From: an uncultured Bacilli bacterium
GTDB taxonomy: Bacteria > Bacillota_I > Bacilli_A > RF39 > UBA660
Assembly (NCBI GenBank): GCA_944358445.1
Contig: CALVRC010000009.1
Coordinates: 1-47,178, forward strand
DNA: 47,178 nt
Direction of reading: 5' to 3'
Shown: piece after piece, positions 6,329 to 15,030 of the stretch
How positions within the stretch are numbered: position 1 is the first letter of the stretch
How the letters are laid out: every line of letters starts with the position of its first letter
Program-made: the position numbers and the translations under genes
Notes under the pieces: generated by a model
What the model was told of the DNA's origin: nothing
The model's database searches: none
Seen by the model: the letters and a program-made list of their open reading frames with translations, nothing else

Positions 6329-7654
6329 TTAAATTATCTCCTTTATAATTGGTAAAAATTGACTTAAATTTGGAGTAGCCATAATCTTCGTATAAATCGC
6401 TAATTTTTCAAGTCCCCCCACTTTATCAATATCAACACTATTACTCACATCAACATCCGCAAAATTATCCGCTTTTTTACTTGTATATTTTAAATCAATA
6501 TTACTTTCAAATAACACTTTATTATTTTTAGTTTGTTTATAATACAAATTATATGTATATTTAGTCTTATTATCATTTACATTAAAAACAAACTCACCAT
6601 TGCTTAAAGTACCATCATTTTTATTAGAAATAGTATATATAAATTTGTTTTCTTCTTTTCTATCAAAACTAATATTCCCCAATTCACTTAAAGCCTCAGC
6701 CTTAATAAATTCATTAGTTTTATCATTAATATATAACGAAATTTCTAATTTATTACACAATTTCAATTTATCTTCTAATTTAGACATATAATTATCTAAA
6801 GATTTCCTAATATCACTGTTTTTAACCATTTTCATATTTGCTAATACTGAAACAAATTCATCATTAGCTTTTAATGTATTTATAAAAGTTTCTAATACCC
6901 TATTCCTATTATTCTTATCAATAACAAATTTAGTTCTATAACTTCTAATAACTTCACCATCTACATCTAAATTTTCTTTAGAACCATAGACTTTTTCATC
7001 TGCAATAACCTTATCAATCGCTTGATTCACACCTTTTAAAATAATTTTTATATCATTACCATCTGTAAAATAACTAAGTTTATTAGATGAAAGTCTAAAA
7101 TAATTATCACTAACTATCGGTGAATATATATATGTATTATCACCATCACCATAAACCTTAGCACTTACAAAATCATCTCCATCATAAGTAGTTTTTAAAT
7201 CTATATAATTTTTATCACTAGCACTATCTTTAACATAATCTGCACTAAAACTAACCTTACTCAAATTATTATAAAGTTCAGAATTTTCATCAGTACTTTT
7301 AATATTAGAATCTAAACTAATATTTCCATCAGTAATATCATATACATTATCATTAACATTCTCTTCTAAATAAGCAAATAAACCATCTACTGTCTGAGTA
7401 AATAATGTTTTAGGATTATTACTAAAAAACATAAAACCAAGTATAATTGCAATTATAAAAATCAAAAATATAGCTATAAGCCATGGTAATTTCGATATCT
7501 TTGCTTTCGCACTATTTTTAACAATATCAGTATAATCAACATTAATGTTTTCTGAATTTGCATCATCATCCATTAAAGAATCATCTAAAACATCATTTGT
7601 TCTATCTTCAACCCTTTTAACAAATTCTTTTATCTTATCCTCAGTATCTTTCAT
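6329..7654 (-). CDS. Single-pass membrane protein of unknown function (441 aa)
   Basis: Not recognised. An acidic cytoplasmic N-terminus of about 55 residues is followed by one membrane helix (roughly 57-78, LPWLIAIFLIFIIAIILGFMFF) and a 360-residue extracellular part. That part is rich in Asp, Asn, Lys and beta-prone repeats, with no cysteine cluster or catalytic motif I can see. The topology (N-in, long outer domain) is that of sensory or cell-wall-associated proteins; some lipoprotein-like beta domains have a similar composition, but I would not assign one. It stops 61 bases before the cotE start and could share a transcript with it, giving a possible but unproven sporulation link. Confidence 0.75.
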   Translation of the reverse strand: MKDTEDKIKEFVKRVEDRTNDVLDDSLMDDDANSENINVDYTDIVKNSAKAKISKLPWLIAIFLIFIIAIILGFMFFSNNPKTLFTQTVDGLFAYLEENVNDNVYDITDGNISLDSNIKSTDENSELYNNLSKVSFSADYVKDSASDKNYIDLKTTYDGDDFVSAKVYGDGDNTYIYSPIVSDNYFRLSSNKLSYFTDGNDIKIILKGVNQAIDKVIADEKVYGSKENLDVDGEVIRSYRTKFVIDKNNRNRVLETFINTLKANDEFVSVLANMKMVKNSDIRKSLDNYMSKLEDKLKLCNKLEISLYINDKTNEFIKAEALSELGNISFDRKEENKFIYTISNKNDGTLSNGEFVFNVNDNKTKYTYNLYYKQTKNNKVLFESNIDLKYTSKKADNFADVDVSNSVDIDKVGGLEKLAIYTKIMATPNLSQFLPIIKEII

Positions 7655-7747
7655 ATACTTATCTCCTACTCTTTACATCAATAATACCAAAATAACAAAT
7701 TTTTTTCAATAGAAAAAGATATAACCAAACAATAGCTATACCTCTAT

Positions 7748-8494
7748 TTATCGTGAAAATGTTTTAACTTTAACTTTTTGTTCATTTGATTTTCTATATT
7801 CAAGTTCCTGCATTACTAACCTTAAAAACAATTTCTTTTGTTGTTCAGTGGTCAAACTAGCAAGCATTTCATCAGGTGTAGGTAAGCTTTCACTTTGCTC
7901 TATGACTTTAGAAGTAACTTGAGTAAGTGATGCATATTCCATTGCTTTTTTATTTAATTTTTCTTTTCTCTTTTGATATGGACCAGCAATATACTTTTCC
8001 ACTCTATCTATATTATAATTTTGAAGCATAATACAACTACCATTAATAAAAATAGAAATACCTTCTTTTACTAATCCTAAAATAGATAAAATGCTAATAA
8101 TACTTCCAAACGCACCAAATATATTACTTTTAGATAAAACAAGTAATAAACCCTCTACTAATATTTTTATAAAATTTCGTTTTAATCCCATACTATGTAG
8201 TTTTTTATTAAGATTTAACCAATATAATGTTTCTTCTGGATTATCTTTATTAAAATGGTAATTCATATTTTCTCCGCGGCTGTTTTCTTTTTTTATTAAC
8301 ATCAAACTACGTTTATACCAAGAAATAATTTTAACCTTTTCTTCTTCATTTTTTGTTTTTGCTAATAAATTATTATATTGTTTTTCCAATCTTTTAATAG
8401 CATAATCATATAAATGAAATTTATTAATAACTTTAAATTTTGCTTTTTCTAAATAAAATACCGCTTTTTTAAATTTTTTCAAAAACAAATTCAT
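7748..8494 (-). CDS. Unknown protein with a central hydrophobic hairpin (248 aa)
   Basis: Not recognised. It has a basic, coiled-coil-prone N-terminus (many Lys, KFKKAVFYLEKAKFK) and a YHFNKDNPEETLYWLNLNKK segment. Two hydrophobic stretches follow at about 112-155 (NFIKILVEGLLLVLSK, IISILSILGLVKEGISIFI). The C-terminus is charged, with a SLTTEQQKKLFLRLVMQELE helix. It follows the 173-residue protein by 12 bases and shares its promoter. Preceding bases near the start are poor in a Shine-Dalgarno, so translation may be coupled. Both genes look like a co-inherited membrane pair; I see no toxin, phage or transporter signature. Confidence 0.7.
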   Translation of the reverse strand: MNLFLKKFKKAVFYLEKAKFKVINKFHLYDYAIKRLEKQYNNLLAKTKNEEEKVKIISWYKRSLMLIKKENSRGENMNYHFNKDNPEETLYWLNLNKKLHSMGLKRNFIKILVEGLLLVLSKSNIFGAFGSIISILSILGLVKEGISIFINGSCIMLQNYNIDRVEKYIAGPYQKRKEKLNKKAMEYASLTQVTSKVIEQSESLPTPDEMLASLTTEQQKKLFLRLVMQELEYRKSNEQKVKVKTFSR

Positions 8495-8506
8495 CTATAA
8501 AACCCC

Positions 8507-9028
8507 TTATAAATTTAATTTTTTAACTACTTCAATTTTAACAACTTCGCCATCTTCATAAACGCCATCACTTAATGTATCTAAAACCATTTTGTATTCT
8601 TCATAATCAGTATTACTTAATTTTTTTAAATAATCAGCTAAACTTTTTTGTAGTGCCTCTCTTTCCTCATCAAAACTAAACACACCATCATTTTCAGATA
8701 AAATATTTAATCTATCACTTAATTCATCTTCTATATCAAAATCGGAAATATTTGCACTAACCAAATCTTCAGATAATGCTTCTAACTCTTCTGTAGATAA
8801 AGTTTGAACATAACTTATAGCTTCTTTATATTCTTGATTTCGGCCCATTTGATTTAATGATATAGATAAAGCCATTGAAGTTGCCCCACAAACTACAGAT
8901 GATGCACACACATTTGCATAAATATCATTATCATCAAGAAATGCCAAATACATAAATATCACACTACTAGGCGTACTTGCTACCCCAGATAAACCTAATA
9001 CAACAGCAATATTATAATAATCCATCAT
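8507..9028 (-). CDS. Unknown small membrane protein (173 aa)
   Basis: Not recognised. The first 60 residues hold two hydrophobic helices separated by a polar loop (NIAVVLGLSGVASTPSSVIF, then YANVCASSVVCGATSMALSI), followed by an acidic, helical soluble tail (ELSDRLNILSENDG, EEREALQKSLADYLKKLS). Two ATG codons occur in tandem at the start; GGAGGG is four bases before the first and seven before the second, so the true start may be 9025. First gene of a two-gene unit with a strong promoter. Confidence 0.72.
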   Translation of the reverse strand: MMDYYNIAVVLGLSGVASTPSSVIFMYLAFLDDNDIYANVCASSVVCGATSMALSISLNQMGRNQEYKEAISYVQTLSTEELEALSEDLVSANISDFDIEDELSDRLNILSENDGVFSFDEEREALQKSLADYLKKLSNTDYEEYKMVLDTLSDGVYEDGEVVKIEVVKKLNL

Positions 9029-9058
9029 TTTCCCTCCTCATTTAAAAATGTGAACTTT

Positions 9059-9086
9059 ATTATAACATTAATTATAATTTTGTCAA
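9059..9086 (-). promoter_or_regulatory. Promoter of the 8507/7748 gene pair
   Basis: Minus strand: TTGACA (9081-9086), 16-base spacer, TATAAT (9059-9064). Both hexamers are perfect consensus. Immediately upstream lies a short GGTTA tandem repeat (9093-9110). Confidence 0.85.
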
Positions 9087-9121
9087 ATTAACACTAACCT
9101 AACCTAACCCAATTTAAATAT

Positions 9122-9148
9122 AAAGAAAAAGATAGCCTTAAGCTATCT
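9122..9148 (-). terminator. Terminator of miaB
   Basis: Minus-strand AGATAGC/GCTATCT hairpin (9142-9148 and 9130-9136) with TTTTTCTTT after it; overlaps the miaB stop codon. Confidence 0.85.
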
Positions 9149-10550
9149 CTCCATCCATACTCCAAGTTTTAACATCAGTAATTTTTACATCAACAATCTT
9201 TCCTAACATATCTTTAGAAGCTTTCACATTAACAAGTTTCATTGTATCTGTATATCCAGCAAGCATATTACTATCTTTCTCACTAACATTTTCAAGTAAT
9301 ACAGGAACAACTTTTCCTAAATATTTGTCATTTGCCTCTTTCGCATATTTATTCACAAGTTCATTTAATTTGTGTAATCTCTCTTCTTTAACCTCAAGCG
9401 GTATATCATCTTTCATTTTAGCTGCTGGCGTCCCTTCTCTAGGTGAAAAAATAAATGTAAAAGCTGAATCATATCTGCAAACATTCACGACATCTAAAGT
9501 TTCTTCAAAATCTTCTTCAGTCTCGCCTGGAAAACCCACAATAATATCCGTCGTAATAGAAGCGTTAGGTACAATTTTCTTAATCTTATTAAATAACTCT
9601 AAATAAGATTTTTTAGTATATCTTCTACCCATTAATTTAAGTATTCTATCAGAGCCAGATTGCAAAGGCAAATGAATATAAGGCATAATATTAGGATATT
9701 TGCTGATAACCTCAATCATTTTATCTGTAAAATCCCATGGATGTGAAGTTACAAAACGAATTCTCTCAATACCTGTTTTAGCTACCTCTTCAAGTAAATC
9801 ACCCATATCGAATTCTAATCCTAAATCCTTACCATATGCATTAACATTTTGGCCAAGCAAAGTAACCTCTTTATATCCAGCATCCTTTAAAGACTTAACT
9901 TCTCTTATTATATCTCCAAATCTTCTACTTCTTTGTTTACCTCTTGTATAAGGTACAATACAGTATGTACAAAACTTATCACATCCATACATAATATTAA
10001 CAAATGCCTTATACTTACTATCCCTTTTAACAGGTATATCTTCTATAATATCCCCTTCACAGCTATATACCTCAACTTCTATCTTTTTATTATGCATAGC
10101 TTTATTCAAAATTACTGGTAACTCATGAATATTATGTGTACCAAACACTAAATCCAAAAAACTATACTTATCTAAAATCTCATTCACAACTACTTCTTCT
10201 TGAGCCATACACCCACAAACACCTGTAATAATATTTGGTCTATTTTCTTTCATATGCTTAAGTCTTCCAATCATACCAAATACTTTATTATGAGCATTCT
10301 CTCTAATAGCACAAGTATTAAGTAAAATCAAATCAGCTTTTTCCATATCATCAGCTTCTTTAAAACTCATTTCCTCTAAAATAGCCTTAATATTTTCTGA
10401 ATCATGAACATTCATCTGACAGCCATATGTCTTAATATAATATGTTTTTCCTAAACCTAATTCTTTATAATCATCATCAATCCTATATTTTCTAACCTTA
10501 ACTAAATTCTTAGTCCTTTTCTTAGCTTCATCTAAACGTGGTGTTAACAT
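9138..10550 (-). CDS. miaB: tRNA-2-methylthio-N6-dimethylallyladenosine synthase MiaB (470 aa)
   Basis: Radical-SAM methylthiotransferase that adds a 2-methylthio group to i6A37 of tRNAs reading UNN codons. The N-terminal UPF0004 domain has its three cluster cysteines at 44 (TYGCQMN), 80 (LNTCAIRENA) and 114 (GVCGCMAQEE). The radical-SAM Cys triad is YGCDKFCTYC (190, 194, 197). TRAM domain at the C-terminus. The N-terminal extension of about 35 residues (DEAKKRTKNLVKVRKYRID) is typical of the Gram-positive enzymes. It starts with ATG at 10550. It acts after MiaA, which is also encoded in this window at 27279-28157. Confidence 0.97.
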   Translation of the reverse strand: MLTPRLDEAKKRTKNLVKVRKYRIDDDYKELGLGKTYYIKTYGCQMNVHDSENIKAILEEMSFKEADDMEKADLILLNTCAIRENAHNKVFGMIGRLKHMKENRPNIITGVCGCMAQEEVVVNEILDKYSFLDLVFGTHNIHELPVILNKAMHNKKIEVEVYSCEGDIIEDIPVKRDSKYKAFVNIMYGCDKFCTYCIVPYTRGKQRSRRFGDIIREVKSLKDAGYKEVTLLGQNVNAYGKDLGLEFDMGDLLEEVAKTGIERIRFVTSHPWDFTDKMIEVISKYPNIMPYIHLPLQSGSDRILKLMGRRYTKKSYLELFNKIKKIVPNASITTDIIVGFPGETEEDFEETLDVVNVCRYDSAFTFIFSPREGTPAAKMKDDIPLEVKEERLHKLNELVNKYAKEANDKYLGKVVPVLLENVSEKDSNMLAGYTDTMKLVNVKASKDMLGKIVDVKITDVKTWSMDGEIA

Positions 10551-10584
10551 ACAATCACTCCTAAGGAAAATAATACCATAAACA

Positions 10585-10612
10585 CAAAAAAAAAGCTAGT
10601 ATAAAACTAGCT
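10585..10612 (-). terminator. Terminator of the RNase J-like gene
   Basis: Minus-strand AGCTAGT/ACTAGCT hairpin (10606-10612 and 10594-10600) followed by a run of T; it overlaps the stop codon of the RNase J-like gene. Confidence 0.88.
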
Positions 10613-12257
10613 ATACCTCACCAATAACAATTAAAATCATTGGCTTACATTCTGTCTGTTCATAAAAATACTTTCCAACCTTATCCCTAATTCCAAACTT
10701 AACCTTAGAAAAATCTACATAATTAGATTTAGTATGTTCCAAAATAACATCTGTCGCAATTTTTTCAGCATCTTTAATTAAATTAATATTATCACGAACA
10801 AAAATAAATCCTCTAGTAAGTACCTCTGGCCCTGCTAGAATTTCCTTAGTTTCCTTATCAATAGTCGCTGTAATAATAACAATACCACTATCACTTAAAA
10901 GTTCACGGTCTTTAAGAACAAGTTCACCAACATCTCCAGCCGCAAGCCCATCAATTAAGATATCATCAACAGCCTCTTTCATACCATTATCTACAAGCTC
11001 GCCATTTTCGAAATAAGCTACTTCACCATTTAATCTAAGTAAAATATGATCATCGTCCATTCCAACTTCTTTAGCAACATTCGCATTTGCTACTTGATGA
11101 CGGTATTCACCAATTACAGGCATATAATATTTTGGTCGCATCAAATCAATCATAAGCATCAAATCCTCAGAAGAAGCATGATGTGATAAATATTTTCTCT
11201 TAGAAAGCTCTACAACATTAGCTCCAATTTTAGCAAGTCCATCTAATAACTTAGTAGCCGTTCTTTCCATTCCATCATCAATTGGAGAAGCAAATATAAC
11301 AGTATCATCAGGCGTAACTGTAATAAACTTATCATAACCCCTAACAATTCTTTTTAAATTAGAAAAAGGTCTTTCTCTTTCATCAGATATAATGACAACA
11401 ATTTTATCATCTCTAACATGGTTAATCGGTAAAATTCTCTTCTTATCAAAATTGACATAATGCATATCAATAGCTTTTAAAATGACACTTTCTAAACTTT
11501 TACCCATAATAACCACATTACGATCAGTATTTTTTATCTCATTAAATAACTCTTGAATCCTATAAAGTTGAGCTTGATAAATATTGTATAAAATTCTACC
11601 GTCAGTTCTATTTAAAATTTCCCCTAAAGCCTCACCTGTTCTATGGTGAGGAGAAGTAAAACCTTTCTTATCCGCATAAATAGATTCTGAAAGCAAACAT
11701 AAAACACCTTGTTTACCAACATAAGCAAGCTTACCAATATCTGTCTTATAAGGTCCAAGCATAGTTGAATCAAACACAAAATTACCCGTATAAAAAATAG
11801 CTCCATCAGGTGTATAAAGAACGTAACCAACATTTTCTGGTACCATATGTGTTAAAGAAATTGGAAAAACACTATTTTTACCAAAACTAATTTTTCTATG
11901 TGGTTTTATAATCTTTAAATTTTTAATACTTAAATTATCCGCTAATAAATCATCTTTAACAATTTCCAAAGTAAATGAAGTACCATAAACTGGAATATCA
12001 GGCATTTCCTTTAAAATTTCTGTTAAAGCTCCCATGTTATCATAATGACCATGTGTGATAAATATACCCTTAATATTTTTTCGATTTTTTTTAATATAAT
12101 CATAATTTGGAATAATATAATCTACTCCAAGCATCTTATCATCGGCGTATTTTAAACCCGCATCAAATATAAATATATCATGGTCGGCCTCAACTACATA
12201 CATATTTTTTCCATCTTCGTTTAAACCACCGAGTGCAAAAATTTTTATTTTACTCAT
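10611..12257 (-). CDS. RNase J family protein with degenerate metal site (J2-like), 548 aa
   Basis: Has the full RNase J layout: metallo-beta-lactamase domain, beta-CASP insert, C-terminal domain. Active RNase J carries HxHxDH, a later TGDF motif and a PxHGEYR motif. Here the first motif is HGHYDN (69-74), so the second His of the DH pair is Asn. TGDF is TGNF (157-160), so Asp is Asn. PVHGEYR is PVIGEYR (380-386), so His is Ile. The HVSGHA-like motif reads YLSHHA. THM (136-138) keeps its His. Three expected metal ligands are therefore lost. In Bacillus, RNase J2 is also a weakly active partner of J1, so a structural or regulatory role beside a separate active RNase J is likely. ATG at 12257 follows AAAGGAG. 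Confidence 0.85.
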   Translation of the reverse strand: MSKIKIFALGGLNEDGKNMYVVEADHDIFIFDAGLKYADDKMLGVDYIIPNYDYIKKNRKNIKGIFITHGHYDNMGALTEILKEMPDIPVYGTSFTLEIVKDDLLADNLSIKNLKIIKPHRKISFGKNSVFPISLTHMVPENVGYVLYTPDGAIFYTGNFVFDSTMLGPYKTDIGKLAYVGKQGVLCLLSESIYADKKGFTSPHHRTGEALGEILNRTDGRILYNIYQAQLYRIQELFNEIKNTDRNVVIMGKSLESVILKAIDMHYVNFDKKRILPINHVRDDKIVVIISDERERPFSNLKRIVRGYDKFITVTPDDTVIFASPIDDGMERTATKLLDGLAKIGANVVELSKRKYLSHHASSEDLMLMIDLMRPKYYMPVIGEYRHQVANANVAKEVGMDDDHILLRLNGEVAYFENGELVDNGMKEAVDDILIDGLAAGDVGELVLKDRELLSDSGIVIITATIDKETKEILAGPEVLTRGFIFVRDNINLIKDAEKIATDVILEHTKSNYVDFSKVKFGIRDKVGKYFYEQTECKPMILIVIGEV

Positions 12258-12294
12258 TTTTTCTCCTTTCTTTTCATGTTTAAAAGCCTTATTA

Positions 12295-12323
12295 ATTATA
12301 ACAAAAAAAGCTATAAAAAGCAA
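12295..12323 (-). promoter_or_regulatory. Promoter of the RNase J-like gene
   Basis: Minus strand: TTGCTT (12318-12323), 17 bases, TATAAT (12295-12300) with a TGT extension just before it. A leader of about 30 bases precedes the ATG. Confidence 0.75.
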
Positions 12324-12329
12324 TTTTCA

Positions 12330-12355
12330 AAATAAAAGATAGGATTAACCTATCT
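12330..12355 (-). terminator. Terminator of the diacylglycerol-kinase-like gene
   Basis: Minus-strand AGATAGG/CCTATCT hairpin (12349-12355 and 12337-12343) followed by TTTATTTT. Confidence 0.82.
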
Positions 12356-12374
12356 AAATTAAACTCTAAAAAAT

Positions 12375-13289
12375 TTATATAAATATCTTATCTAACTCTT
12401 TATTAGGCAGTAACATCTTTACTCCCTTAACAATCTTAATTTCGTAATTTCTAGTTTTCGTCTTAAGCATTTCACCATCAATACAAAAACTCTTCTTAGG
12501 TATTTCCTTAAGTTTGATTTTCAAATTATCCGTCCTAAAGAAATAAAATCCAGGCACTTTAGTAATATCACTAGTTTTAAGTAAATATAAACTTCTAATA
12601 ATATCTTTTTTCGTTGTAATATTTGAAAGTAAAACTTCAAACTTACCATCATTCATTTTTACATCCTGTAAAATTTCTAAACCACCCATTCTACTTGCAT
12701 TACAAATTAAAACAAAAGAATAAAGTCCTTTATATGTTTCTCCATTAGCTATATAACTCATTTCAAATAAATGAGTTTTTTGATTAAATGATTTAATAGC
12801 ATTAATCATATAAGCTAAATATCCAAAATTTTTCTTTAATTTTCTAGGCGTATCATAAGCTACATCAGTAAACTTTCCGAGACCTGCTACATAAACAAAT
12901 GGTACATCATTAATAGAACATATATCAAGTTCTTTAACAGTACCTTCTAAAATCATTTTTAAATTATTTAAAGGATTCTTCCCCATTCCAAAAGTTGCTC
13001 CTAAATCATTAGTAGTTCCAAGTGGAATATGAGAAAGTAAAAGCTTATGCTTTCTTTTTAAATTACCTGTAACTACTTCATTAAAAGTTCCATCCCCACC
13101 GAGTGAAATTACTAAATCTATAGTATCAGAAAGCTCTGAAATAATTTTCTTCGCATGTCCAGCATACTTAGTAAAAATAATATCAACTGTATAATCATAA
13201 TCATTTAAAATCTTTTTAAATTTTTCTGCTAAAATTTCTTTATTATTTTTACCACTATTAGGATTACATATTAAAACACTTTTTTTCAT
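12375..13289 (-). CDS. Diacylglycerol kinase family lipid kinase (304 aa)
   Basis: DAGK catalytic-domain protein of the DgkB/YegS/BmrU type. It opens with KKSVLICNPNSGKNNKE, has the nucleotide-binding signature VISLGGDGTFNEVVTG near residue 65, a PLGTTNDLG loop, and the two-domain beta fold of this family. Members phosphorylate diacylglycerol to phosphatidic acid, recycling the lipid released by lipoteichoic acid or membrane-lipid synthesis, and work at the inner face of the membrane. DgkB is the likely counterpart, but other lipid kinases share the fold. Preceded by TTGCTA, 16 bases, TATAAT on the minus strand. Confidence 0.85.
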   Translation of the reverse strand: MKKSVLICNPNSGKNNKEILAEKFKKILNDYDYTVDIIFTKYAGHAKKIISELSDTIDLVISLGGDGTFNEVVTGNLKRKHKLLLSHIPLGTTNDLGATFGMGKNPLNNLKMILEGTVKELDICSINDVPFVYVAGLGKFTDVAYDTPRKLKKNFGYLAYMINAIKSFNQKTHLFEMSYIANGETYKGLYSFVLICNASRMGGLEILQDVKMNDGKFEVLLSNITTKKDIIRSLYLLKTSDITKVPGFYFFRTDNLKIKLKEIPKKSFCIDGEMLKTKTRNYEIKIVKGVKMLLPNKELDKIFI

Positions 13290-13336
13290 AGTAAACCACC
13301 ATTTTCATTATACATTATTTTATGTAAATAGCAAAA

Positions 13337-13768
13337 TTAAATATGATAAGATTTTTCCTTTTCTATAATTTTCAAATACATATCAGGAAACACAAATGAA
13401 CAATTATTATCATTTTCAAGAAATCCCCTAATTACTCTAAGTTCACTCAAAGATTTATCATTAAGATAATCTTCAACCATACCTTCTTGCTGAGCCATAT
13501 ACAAGTCTAAAAACATCTCATCTTCCCTTTGATGAAGACAAAACATTATTGGCATAATTAAATTAACTACTGTATAGTTAGTTTCACACATTTGAAGAAA
13601 TTCAAACAATCTAGAAATTTCATCATAATCATATTTACTAATTTTCTTCTCAAGTTCTATTTCACTCTTATCGCCATCAATTAAATCTTCTAATATATCT
13701 TTATTTTCATAATATTTTTCATCAAATAGATTTATATCAACACCATCATTAGGTTTAATTCCAAACAT
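13337..13768 (-). CDS. Unknown acidic protein (143 aa)
   Basis: Not recognised. Predicted soluble and all-helical: NLFDEKYYENKDILEDLIDG at the N-terminus, SKYDYDEISRLFEFLQMCE in the middle, VVNLIMPIMFCLHQREDEM and LSELRVIRGFLENDNN later. No signal peptide or membrane span. It has its own promoter and lies between the suf genes and the lipid kinase, with no functional clue from neighbours. Start at 13768 is preceded by AAGGACG, a weak ribosome-binding site. Confidence 0.7.
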   Translation of the reverse strand: MFGIKPNDGVDINLFDEKYYENKDILEDLIDGDKSEIELEKKISKYDYDEISRLFEFLQMCETNYTVVNLIMPIMFCLHQREDEMFLDLYMAQQEGMVEDYLNDKSLSELRVIRGFLENDNNCSFVFPDMYLKIIEKEKSYHI

Positions 13769-13790
13769 AATTTCACGTCCTTAAGTGTAT

Positions 13791-13818
13791 ATAATACCAT
13801 TATTATCACAAAAGTCAA
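13791..13818 (-). promoter_or_regulatory. Promoter of the 143-aa protein gene
   Basis: Minus strand: TTGACT (13813-13818), 16 bases, TATTAT (13791-13796) with TGG directly before the -10 (extended -10). Confidence 0.75.
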
Positions 13819-13819
13819 A

Positions 13820-13845
13820 TTAAAAAGGAAACTATATAATTTCCT
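13820..13845 (-). terminator. Terminator of the suf operon
   Basis: Minus-strand AGGAAA/TTTCCT hairpin (13840-13845 and 13826-13831) followed by TTTTTAA, starting inside the end of sufS. It shows that the operon stops here, with no sufU or sufB following. Confidence 0.8.
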
Positions 13846-15025
13846 CTTTAATATTTGGGTTCTTAAGTACTTCTATCAATTTATCAATTTCCTCTTTACT
13901 ATTATAAAAATATAAACTAATTCTACAAGTATTTTTAATATGAATTTCTTCCTTTAATATCTTCGCACAATGATTACCTGCTCTTGTACATATATTATAC
14001 TTATCTAAATAAATAGATAAATCCTGTGGGAAAATACCATCGTAATTAATTGTTACAATTCCACTTTTACTATGAGCATTATAAATTGTAATCTGTGGAA
14101 TCTCCCTTAAGCCATCAATCAAATATTTCTTTAATTCTAATTCATAATTATGAATATTATCAAAACCAATATCCATTAAATACTTAATAATATAGCCAAA
14201 GCCAATTACTCCAGCGATATTAGGTGTCCCAGCTTCTAACCTATCTGGCATAGTTTTATAAATTCTAGTTCCGTCAGTACTAAAATCAGCATTCATTCCG
14301 CCACCAAAAATAATTGGTTTTATATCATTTAATAATTTTTCTTTTCCATATAAAACACCAACACCAGTTGGACCACACATCTTATGAGCAGAAAAAACTA
14401 AAAAATCGATATCTAAATCTTGAACATCAACTTTCAAATGAGGTACACTTTGAGCTCCATCAACTAAAACCAATATTCCGTTTTTATGTGCTAACTCAGT
14501 AATTTCCTTAATAGGTCTAACATCACCAACAACATTACTAATATGAGCAATTGAAATAACTTTAGTTCTATCACTAATAGCTTTTTCCACGTTTTCAAGT
14601 AAAACCTCATGATTTTCATCTAACTCTATATACTTAATTTTTAATTTCAACTTATCAGCAAGCTCAAACCATGGAAGTAAATTGGAAGCATGTTCGCTTC
14701 TAGTAAGTAAAATCTCATCACCACGAGTAAGCACATTTTCAAAATAACCAAATACAATTTTATTAATTGAATCTGTAGTTCCACTAGTAAAAGCAATTTC
14801 TGAAGCTTTTCTTGCGTTAATCAAATCCTTAACCAAATACCTTGTTTCTTCATATTTCTGACTAGCTTTAATACTTAATGTATAATCGCCTCTATGAGCA
14901 TTAGAACTATAATTATTATAATAATCAGAAATAGCTTCACTTAAAATTTTTGGTTTTAAAGTAGTTGCTCCATTATCAAAATAAATAATTCCAGAATTTA
15001 AAATATTAAAATCATCCCTATTCAT
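13832..15025 (-). CDS. sufS: Cysteine desulfurase SufS (397 aa)
   Basis: PLP-dependent enzyme that takes sulfur from cysteine for Fe-S cluster assembly. It opens with the GIIYFDNGATTLKP segment typical of the class; the PLP lysine is Lys215 in FSAHKMCGPTG. The persulfide cysteine is Cys353 in TRAGNHCAK, in the short RxGxHC form of group II (SufS) enzymes. ATG at 15025 is used because GGAGGTGA lies just upstream; the longer frame begins at a TTG inside that site. It follows sufD by five bases and is the last gene of the cluster. Gram-positive SufS normally hands sulfur to SufU, which is not encoded here. Confidence 0.95.
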   Translation of the reverse strand: MNRDDFNILNSGIIYFDNGATTLKPKILSEAISDYYNNYSSNAHRGDYTLSIKASQKYEETRYLVKDLINARKASEIAFTSGTTDSINKIVFGYFENVLTRGDEILLTRSEHASNLLPWFELADKLKLKIKYIELDENHEVLLENVEKAISDRTKVISIAHISNVVGDVRPIKEITELAHKNGILVLVDGAQSVPHLKVDVQDLDIDFLVFSAHKMCGPTGVGVLYGKEKLLNDIKPIIFGGGMNADFSTDGTRIYKTMPDRLEAGTPNIAGVIGFGYIIKYLMDIGFDNIHNYELELKKYLIDGLREIPQITIYNAHSKSGIVTINYDGIFPQDLSIYLDKYNICTRAGNHCAKILKEEIHIKNTCRISLYFYNSKEEIDKLIEVLKNPNIKEEII

Positions 15026-15030
15026 TTTTA

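Noticed and set aside
9093-9110. GGTTA tandem repeat as a telomere-like or phase-variable repeat
   Set aside because: Only about three units; too short to claim slippage control, though it lies next to the promoter.
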